From positions 1-18,974 of the forward strand of contig CAAECW010000007.1 of NCBI GenBank assembly GCA_900754445.1: a DNA stretch of 18,974 nt. The letters run 5' to 3'. Of the stretch, positions 13,528-18,974 are shown piece after piece. The notes beneath the pieces were generated by a model. It was not told where the DNA came from, did not search any database, and saw only the letters and a program-made list of their open reading frames with translations. Origin of the DNA: an uncultured Collinsella sp. GTDB taxonomy: Bacteria > Actinomycetota > Coriobacteriia > Coriobacteriales > Coriobacteriaceae. Numbering within the stretch: position 1 is the stretch's first letter; each line of letters begins with the position of its first letter. Made by a program: the position numbers and the translations under genes.

Positions 13528-16410
13528 ATGACGCTACTGTATTTCCTTACCCTGTTTCCGCTGGTACCGGCGCTGGGCATGCTGCTCGCGCGCGGTGACC
13601 GCGCCCGCGATGCGGTGGGGCTCATAGGCTCCGGCATTATTATGGCGGTGACAGTTGTAGTCGCCGTCATGTTTTTTGGCACGGGTCCGCAGAGCTTTGA
13701 GGTTGCCCCCGGCACCTCGCATGTGCTCTCGATCGTCAGCTCCGCCATCGACGTCATCCTGTGCGCCGTCATCCTGTACAACGCGTACAAATATAGGAAC
13801 GCGCTCACCACGGTGCTCGGCATAGTCCAGCTGGTGGGCTCGCTCGCCTTTGCAGCCATGACGTTGCCCGCGGCCGAAGCCGTCACGGCAACGCCGCTCT
13901 ACCTGGACTACATGAGCGTGATCATGGTGCTCGCCGTCGGCATCGTCGGCAGCCTAATCTGCGTGTATGCCTTGGGTTATATGAAGGACTTCCAGGCCCA
14001 TGACGAGCACGAGGCCGCGCTGCGCGGGCAGACCGCGCCCGACCGTCGCCCGCAGTTCCTGGCGCTCATGTTCCTGTTCCTCTCGGCCATGTTCGTTATC
14101 GTGACGAGCGACAACCTTGAGTGGCTGTTCTGCGGCTGGGAAATCACCACCGTGTGCTCGTTCCTTATGATTGGCTACACGCGCACGCCCGAGGCCATTA
14201 AAAACGCCTTTACCCAGATCATCCTCAACATGCTGGGCGGCATCGCGTTTTTGGCCGGACTCATGTACCTGCACGTGAACGGCATGCCGCTGACCATCTC
14301 GGGCATGATTGAGCTTTCCGGCGCCGGAACCGCGCAGTCCGCGCTGCTGGTGATGCCGGTCATCCTGTTGTCGCTCGCCGCGCTCACCAAGGCCGCACAG
14401 ATGCCGTTCCACACTTGGCTGCTCGGTGCTATGGTTGCCCCCACGCCCACGAGCGCCCTGCTGCACTCGTCAACCATGGTCAAAGCCGGCGTGTTCCTGA
14501 TGGTCAAGCTGAGCCCGCTCTATGCCATCTATCCCGTGACCGGCTTTATGGTCACGAGCGTGGGCGCCATCGCGTTTTTGCTCGCTGCCCTTATGGCCAT
14601 CTCGCAGAGCAATGCCAAGCGCGTGCTCGCGTACTCCACCATTTCCAACTTGGGCCTCATCAGTGCTTGCTTGGGTGTCGGCGCGCCCGAGGCCGTATGG
14701 GCGGCCATCTTCCTGATCCTGTTCCACACGGTGGCAAAGTCGCTGCTGTTCCTGTGCGTGGGCACGGCCGAGCATCATATCGGCAGCCGCAATATCGAGG
14801 ACATGGACGGTATGTTCAGCCGCATGCCGCACCTGACGCGCCTGATGATGCTGGGCATCATGGGCATGTTTGTGGCGCCGTTTGGCATGCTCGTGTCCAA
14901 GTGGGGCGCTCTGGTGGCGTTCGCGCAGACCGGCAACGTGCTCATGATCATGGTACTTGCCTTTGGCTCGGCCGCGACCTTCTTCTTCTGGGGCAAGTGG
15001 CTTGCCAAGCTTTCGGGCGTCGACCCCACGGCTCAAAACGTTGAGGTCAATGTCCATAAGACCGAATGGATGGCCCTCAACACCATCGCCGCGCTGCTGA
15101 TTCTGTGCTGCGTGGCGTTCCCGGTTATCTCGAGCGATCTGGTGTCGCCTTACTTGGCCATGGTGTTTGGCCGCGTGCCGTACGTTATTGGCAAGGACGC
15201 CATGTACCTGATGGTGGTTATCGTGGCGTTTATCGCCGTGGTGCTGCTGACTTCATTCCGCGTGAGCAACAAACCGCACGTCAACGTGTACCTTTCGGGC
15301 GTGGGGACCGACAAATATCGCCATTTCCGCGGCTCGATGGGACACGAGGTGAAGGCCGAAAAGCGCAATTGGTACTCGGAGGACGCCCTTGGCGAGAAGC
15401 GTATTGGCCCCGCGGGTAGCGTCGTGTGCTGCAGCATTATCTTGTTTGCGCTGCTGTGTTGCGCGTGGATTGGGCCCGAGCGGCTTGCCATGAGTGCGCC
15501 CTCGGTGCTGCGCGGCAAGTATTTTGAAGGTTCGGGCGTCGTGGGCATTTTTATTGGCACCGTGGCATTTGCCTTACTGGCGCCGCTTGTGGGCGGCCTG
15601 ATCGACGGCGTTGACCGCAAACTTTCGGCCCGCATGCAGGGCCGCGTGGGCCCGCGCCTGCTCCAGCCTTTCTACGATGTGGCCAAGCTGCTGCGCAAGG
15701 CCCCCGCCAGCGTAAACACCATGGACGATACCTACATGGCGTGCGCGCTCATCTTTACCGTGGTGGGCGGCGGCATCTTTGTGTCGGGTTCCAACACGCT
15801 GTTGTGCGCTTTTATGGTGACCCTCGCTGCGATCTTTGTGGTGTTGGCGTCCGCCTCGACGCAAAGCCCGTTTGCCCAGGTCGGCGCCGACCGTGAGCTG
15901 CTGCAGGTCATGAGTTACGAGCCCGCCGTTTTGCTGATGAGCGTGGGCCTGTACCTTGCCACCGACAGCTTCGATTCCATCGCCGTGACGGGGCAGTCGG
16001 CCCCCATCATCGTGTACAGCGCGCCCATTTTCCTCGCGCTGCTCGCGGTGCTCACCATCAAGCTGCGCAAGTCGCCGTTTGACCTTTCGTACTCGCATCA
16101 CGCGCATCAGGAGATCGTCCAGGGCGTCGCCACCGAGATGAGCGGCGGCACGCTGGCCAAGATGACCCTTATGCACTGGTGCGAGACCGTGCTGTTTTTG
16201 ATGTGGGTGGGCATGTTCTTTGTTTGGGACAACCCGGTGAGCTGGGTCGTAGCCCTGGTCGTGATGGCTGCGACGTATTTTGTCGAGGTGCTGATCGACA
16301 ACACCTTCGCACGCAGCACCTGGCGCAGCTGCTTTAGGCTCGGATGGGGCGTGGCGCTGGTGTTTGGCCTGCTCAACCTTATGCCCATCCTCGTCGACGT
16401 TTTTATTTAG
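13528..16410 (+). CDS. Fused EchA-EchB membrane subunit of group 4 [NiFe] hydrogenase (960 aa)
   Basis: Residues 1 to about 660 are an antiporter-like NuoL/EchA subunit with many membrane spans. The proton-channel core includes LTKAAQMPFHTWLLGAM, then PTPTSALLHSSTMVKAG (about 285-322). Residues about 665-960 are a NuoH/EchB subunit with ARMQGRVGPRLLQPFYDVAK (about 699-718) and a conserved acidic EIVQGVATEMSGG (about 860-872). In known Ech hydrogenases these are two proteins; here one uninterrupted frame encodes both, with no stop and no evident internal ribosome site at the junction. EchA pumps ions and EchB anchors the soluble arm. It is the first gene of the operon; the small-subunit gene follows after 12 bases, with its AGGAGG overlapping this stop codon. 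Confidence 0.92.
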   Translation: MTLLYFLTLFPLVPALGMLLARGDRARDAVGLIGSGIIMAVTVVVAVMFFGTGPQSFEVAPGTSHVLSIVSSAIDVILCAVILYNAYKYRNALTTVLGIVQLVGSLAFAAMTLPAAEAVTATPLYLDYMSVIMVLAVGIVGSLICVYALGYMKDFQAHDEHEAALRGQTAPDRRPQFLALMFLFLSAMFVIVTSDNLEWLFCGWEITTVCSFLMIGYTRTPEAIKNAFTQIILNMLGGIAFLAGLMYLHVNGMPLTISGMIELSGAGTAQSALLVMPVILLSLAALTKAAQMPFHTWLLGAMVAPTPTSALLHSSTMVKAGVFLMVKLSPLYAIYPVTGFMVTSVGAIAFLLAALMAISQSNAKRVLAYSTISNLGLISACLGVGAPEAVWAAIFLILFHTVAKSLLFLCVGTAEHHIGSRNIEDMDGMFSRMPHLTRLMMLGIMGMFVAPFGMLVSKWGALVAFAQTGNVLMIMVLAFGSAATFFFWGKWLAKLSGVDPTAQNVEVNVHKTEWMALNTIAALLILCCVAFPVISSDLVSPYLAMVFGRVPYVIGKDAMYLMVVIVAFIAVVLLTSFRVSNKPHVNVYLSGVGTDKYRHFRGSMGHEVKAEKRNWYSEDALGEKRIGPAGSVVCCSIILFALLCCAWIGPERLAMSAPSVLRGKYFEGSGVVGIFIGTVAFALLAPLVGGLIDGVDRKLSARMQGRVGPRLLQPFYDVAKLLRKAPASVNTMDDTYMACALIFTVVGGGIFVSGSNTLLCAFMVTLAAIFVVLASASTQSPFAQVGADRELLQVMSYEPAVLLMSVGLYLATDSFDSIAVTGQSAPIIVYSAPIFLALLAVLTIKLRKSPFDLSYSHHAHQEIVQGVATEMSGGTLAKMTLMHWCETVLFLMWVGMFFVWDNPVSWVVALVVMAATYFVEVLIDNTFARSTWRSCFRLGWGVALVFGLLNLMPILVDVFI

Positions 16411-16422
16411 GAGGCGGCATCC

Positions 16423-17010
16423 ATGGATCATAAAATGTCGCGCTCGCCGTGGGTTATTCATTACGACGGTTCGAGCTGCAACGGATGCGATATCGAGGTG
16501 CTGGCCTCGCTCACGCCACTGTTCGATGCGGAGCGGTTTGGCGTGGTCAACACCGGCAACCCCAAGCATGCGGATATCTTTTTGGTGACGGGGTCGGTCA
16601 ATGCCCAGAACCTGCCCGTCGTGCGCCAGATCTACAACCAGATGCTCGAGCCTAAGTGCGTGGTGGCCTGCGGTATCTGCGCGTGTTCGGGCGGCGTATT
16701 CCGCGATGCCTATAACGTGATCGGCGGCGTGGACCGCGCGATTCCCGTGGACGTGTACGCGCCCGGGTGCGCCATTCGCCCCGAGACGGTGATCGATGCC
16801 ATCGTGGAGGCGTGTGGCATCCTGGACCAGAAGGAGGCCGTGATGCGCGCCGGCGGCGACCCGCTTACCGTGGGCGGCGCCGCTACCTGGGATGGTGGCG
16901 TTGAGCTGGGCGAGGGCGGGTTTGTGGCTGCGGGGGCCGGGGCTGACGATGCGCCTGCTGGGACGTCCGCGGCCGGCGACGCGCCCGCCGCTGCAAAGGA
17001 GGGCGAGTAA
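16423..17010 (+). CDS. echC: [NiFe] hydrogenase small subunit, EchC/NuoB-like (195 aa)
   Basis: This subunit carries the 4Fe-4S cluster nearest the nickel site and passes electrons to it. The ligands are visible as CNGC (C19, C22), GIC (C86) in an ACGICACSGG segment, and PGC (C116) in YAPGCAIRPE. AGGAGG lies 8 bases upstream of ATG 16423. The conserved domain ends near residue 145. The last 50 residues are an Ala/Gly-rich low-complexity tail not normal for EchC, which is about 150 residues long. The stop overlaps the next start (TAATG). Confidence 0.92.
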   Translation: MDHKMSRSPWVIHYDGSSCNGCDIEVLASLTPLFDAERFGVVNTGNPKHADIFLVTGSVNAQNLPVVRQIYNQMLEPKCVVACGICACSGGVFRDAYNVIGGVDRAIPVDVYAPGCAIRPETVIDAIVEACGILDQKEAVMRAGGDPLTVGGAATWDGGVELGEGGFVAAGAGADDAPAGTSAAGDAPAAAKEGE

Positions 17011-17753
17011 TGCAAAAGGCTATCTATACTACCGTCGGGATCGATGAGCTCCTGTCACATGTCCAGGCGCTCAAGGGCGTCGGCGCGCGCTTTGTGCAGA
17101 TGCATGCCGAGCGCTGTGTGGACGACGGATCGTATCGCTTGGTCTATACGTTTATCGACGTTCGTGCTGCTCAGGAGCATATTGCGCAGGACGGCAGCTA
17201 TGCGATCGAGAACCTGGTGGTTGAGGGCATCGACCAGTACCAGGAGATTCCGTCCATCAGCTCGTACTATCCGGCGGTATTCCCGTTTGAAAACGAAACG
17301 CACGACCTGTTTGGTCTTGCCATCACCGATATGCAGATTGACTTTAAGGGCTTTTTCTACCAGGTCTCGACTGCCGAACCCATGAGCGTTATCACGCCCG
17401 AGGTGAAGGCCGCGCGCGAGAAAGCCATGAAGGTGCGTGCCGCCGCCGAGGCCAAGGCGCGCAAGGCCGCTGCCGAGAAGGCCGCCGCGGCTGCGGCTGC
17501 TGCAGGGGAGAGCGCTGCGAGTGCCGGCGATGCTTCGGCTGCGGCGAGCGCCGGCGACGCCGCGGGCGTCGCTGCTCAGCCCGCTGCGGCTGCCGGCTCC
17601 GATGCTCAGCACGATGAGGCTGCTGCGAAGGCCGCGCTCAAGGCCGCCGAGATGGAGGCAAAGCTCGCCGCCATGGATCCCGAGAAAGCGGCCAAGGTCC
17701 GCGCGGCGCTTGCCGCCAAGGTCGCCCGCGACAAGCAGAAAAAGGAGGCGTAA
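17010..17753 (+). CDS. echD: EchD/NuoC-like hydrogenase subunit with Ala/Lys-rich tail (247 aa)
   Basis: Residues 1-125 are the NuoC/30-kDa domain, with the signature ENETHDLFGLAI at 94-105. It bridges the small and large subunits of the soluble arm. From about residue 130 the protein is an Ala/Lys/Glu-rich stretch with coiled-coil-like and low-complexity parts, ending KVARDKQKKEA; this nearly doubles the usual EchD length. ATG 17010 overlaps the preceding TAA by one base and has AAGGAGG upstream. The NuoC domain is separate from the large subunit, unlike HycE of formate hydrogenlyase where the two are fused. Confidence 0.9.
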   Translation: MQKAIYTTVGIDELLSHVQALKGVGARFVQMHAERCVDDGSYRLVYTFIDVRAAQEHIAQDGSYAIENLVVEGIDQYQEIPSISSYYPAVFPFENETHDLFGLAITDMQIDFKGFFYQVSTAEPMSVITPEVKAAREKAMKVRAAAEAKARKAAAEKAAAAAAAAGESAASAGDASAAASAGDAAGVAAQPAAAAGSDAQHDEAAAKAALKAAEMEAKLAAMDPEKAAKVRAALAAKVARDKQKKEA

Positions 17754-17758
17754 GGTCC

Positions 17759-18847
17759 ATGGCACATCGCTCCGTTATTCCGTTTGGCCCGCAGCACCCG
17801 GTGCTGCCCGAGCCGCTTCATCTGGACCTGGTGATCGAGGATGACCGCGTCATCGAGGCAATTCCTCAGATCGGCTTTGTGCACCGCGGGCTCGAGAAGC
17901 TCACCGAAAAGCGCGACATGCATCAGTTTGGCTACATCGCCGAGCGCATCTGCGGCATCTGCGCCGTGGGCCACAGCTGCGGCTATGCCAGCGCCTGCGA
18001 GCGCATGCTCGGCATCGAGGTGCCTGGTCGCGTGCAGTATATCCGCACCATTCTGCACGAGCTTTCGCGCATTCACTCGCATCTGCTGTGGCTGGGCCTG
18101 CTCGCCGACGCCTTTGGCTTCGAGGCGCTGTTCTATCGGTCATGGACCCTGCGCGAGCAGATACTCAAGATTTTTGAGAGCACTTGCGGCGGGCGCGTGA
18201 TTCTGTCGATTAACGAGATCGGCGGCCTTAAGCACGATATCGAGGACTCCGAGCTGGCGGGCATTGTCCAGACGCTCGATGCCATGCGTCCTGACTACGA
18301 GGCCCTGGTGCATACGTTTTTGGACGACAACAGCTGCGGCGAGCGCCTGCATGGCGTGGGCGTGATTAGCAAGAAAGACGCGCTGGAGCTTTCGATGGTC
18401 GGTCCGTTCGGCCGCGCCTCGGGCGTGGACTACGACGTGCGCATGTTCGGTGACGGCGCCTATGCGGACTTGGCCGCGTTTGAGCCCATCGTTGCTACCG
18501 ATGGCGATTGCTATGCCCGCTGCCAGGTGCGTTGCGCCGAGGTCACGCAGGCCATGGACATCATTAAGGAGCTTGTGGGCAAGATTCCGCACGACGGGAT
18601 TGGCGGGCGCACCAAGCTTACGCCGGCCGACGGCGCGCGCGGCGAGGTTGTGATTGAGCAGCCGCGCGGCGAGGCTTATTACTATGTGCGCGGCAACGGC
18701 ACCAAAAATCTGGACCGTTTCCGCGTGCGCACGCCGACGTCGCAGAACTTGGCGGGTCTGACGCATGCGCTGCAGGGTGTGCTCATTGCCAATGTGCCCA
18801 TGATTATCCTGACCATCGACCCCTGCATTAGCTGCACGGAAAGGTAG
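17759..18847 (+). CDS. echE: [NiFe] hydrogenase large subunit, EchE-like (362 aa)
   Basis: This subunit holds the Ni-Fe catalytic centre for reversible H2 formation. Both nickel-binding pairs are present: ERICGICAVGH with C65 and C68, and DPCISCTER with C356 and C359. This separates it from complex I NuoD, which lacks them. The protein ends right after the last motif, without the C-terminal extension that maturation proteases remove in many hydrogenases; CooH and EchE proteins share this trait. ATG 17759 has AAGGAGG about 10 bases upstream, within the end of the previous gene. Length fits EchE. Confidence 0.95.
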   Translation: MAHRSVIPFGPQHPVLPEPLHLDLVIEDDRVIEAIPQIGFVHRGLEKLTEKRDMHQFGYIAERICGICAVGHSCGYASACERMLGIEVPGRVQYIRTILHELSRIHSHLLWLGLLADAFGFEALFYRSWTLREQILKIFESTCGGRVILSINEIGGLKHDIEDSELAGIVQTLDAMRPDYEALVHTFLDDNSCGERLHGVGVISKKDALELSMVGPFGRASGVDYDVRMFGDGAYADLAAFEPIVATDGDCYARCQVRCAEVTQAMDIIKELVGKIPHDGIGGRTKLTPADGARGEVVIEQPRGEAYYYVRGNGTKNLDRFRVRTPTSQNLAGLTHALQGVLIANVPMIILTIDPCISCTER

Positions 18848-18854
18848 GCGCGGC

Positions 18855-18974
18855 ATGAGTTTGCTGACATTTGCCAAGACGGCCTTGGGTTCTATGGTCA
18901 AGCGGCCAGTAACGGTGTGCTATCCGCAGGAGAAGCTCGCGGCGCCTGCGCGCCTGCGCGGACATATCGTCAAC
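18855..18974 (+). CDS. echF: Start of EchF/NuoI-like ferredoxin subunit (partial, 40 codons visible)
   Basis: The frame starts with ATG 18855, seven bases after the large-subunit stop, and runs off the window. The visible part (MSLLTFAKTALGSMVKRPVT, then RLRGHIVN at the end) matches the N-terminus of the two-[4Fe-4S] polyferredoxin subunits of group 4 hydrogenases, in which a CxxCxxC motif follows shortly after RGxH. The cysteines lie beyond the window edge. Position in the operon supports the call. Confidence 0.75.
   Translation, partial: MSLLTFAKTALGSMVKRPVTVCYPQEKLAAPARLRGHIVN

Noticed and set aside
15574..16569. 331-residue minus-strand frame over the EchB part
   Set aside because: His/Arg-rich shadow composition and no ribosome site; the plus strand encodes a recognised membrane subunit.

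Overview
The window joins the right-hand part of an integrated mobile element (about bases 1-10023) to ordinary chromosome (10024 to the end). High GC content and third-position bias, strong AGGAGG-type ribosome sites, and an Ech-type hydrogenase operon next to an old-yellow-enzyme flavoprotein suggest a gut actinobacterium of the class Coriobacteriia, probably Collinsella or a relative. This placement is inference from style; no rRNA or marker gene is present.

Mobile element. On the minus strand, reading right to left from about 6860, lies a compact module: a small excisionase-like helix-turn-helix protein, a DnaC/IstB-like protein whose ATP-binding loop looks lost, two small unknown proteins that may be distant paralogs, a ribbon-helix-helix mobilization accessory protein, a MobL/MobP-type relaxase and a VirD4/TraG-type coupling protein. 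Stops and starts overlap at mobC-like/relaxase and relaxase/coupling protein. On the plus strand, diverging from the excisionase, is a 476-residue unknown protein with a C-terminal zinc finger. It converges on a complete tyrosine integrase. Between the integrase and the chromosome are a 25-bp perfect inverted repeat, two sets of short phased direct repeats (probable integrase arm sites) and the 3' half of an initiator tRNA-fMet(CAT) gene, which marks the attachment site. The native tRNA terminator survives just beyond it. The tRNA half reads rightward, so the restored full tRNA and the left end of the element should lie left of base 1. No mating-pair-formation genes are visible, so this is an integrative mobilizable element, or the visible part of a conjugative one. 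The far left holds the tail of a membrane protein, a 500-bp stretch without a clear gene, and a small plus-strand gene with its own terminator.

Chromosome. Next to the tRNA remnant is a striking array: a 15-bp sequence occurs six times in alternating orientation every 40 bp. Then come a two-domain NADH:flavin oxidoreductase (FMN barrel, 4Fe-4S cluster, Rossmann domains) with its own terminator, an AT-rich spacer, a stand-alone double helix-turn-helix protein resembling an IS3-type OrfA without its OrfB partner, and an operon for a membrane-bound group 4 [NiFe] hydrogenase in the order echABCDEF. The hydrogenase is real by its nickel-binding CxxC pairs (C65/C68 and C356/C359 of the large subunit). 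Its two membrane subunits, EchA (NuoL-like) and EchB (NuoH-like), are fused into one 960-residue protein. The EchC and EchD subunits carry Ala-rich tails. EchF is cut by the window edge. Together these subunits would couple ferredoxin oxidation and H2 formation to ion pumping.
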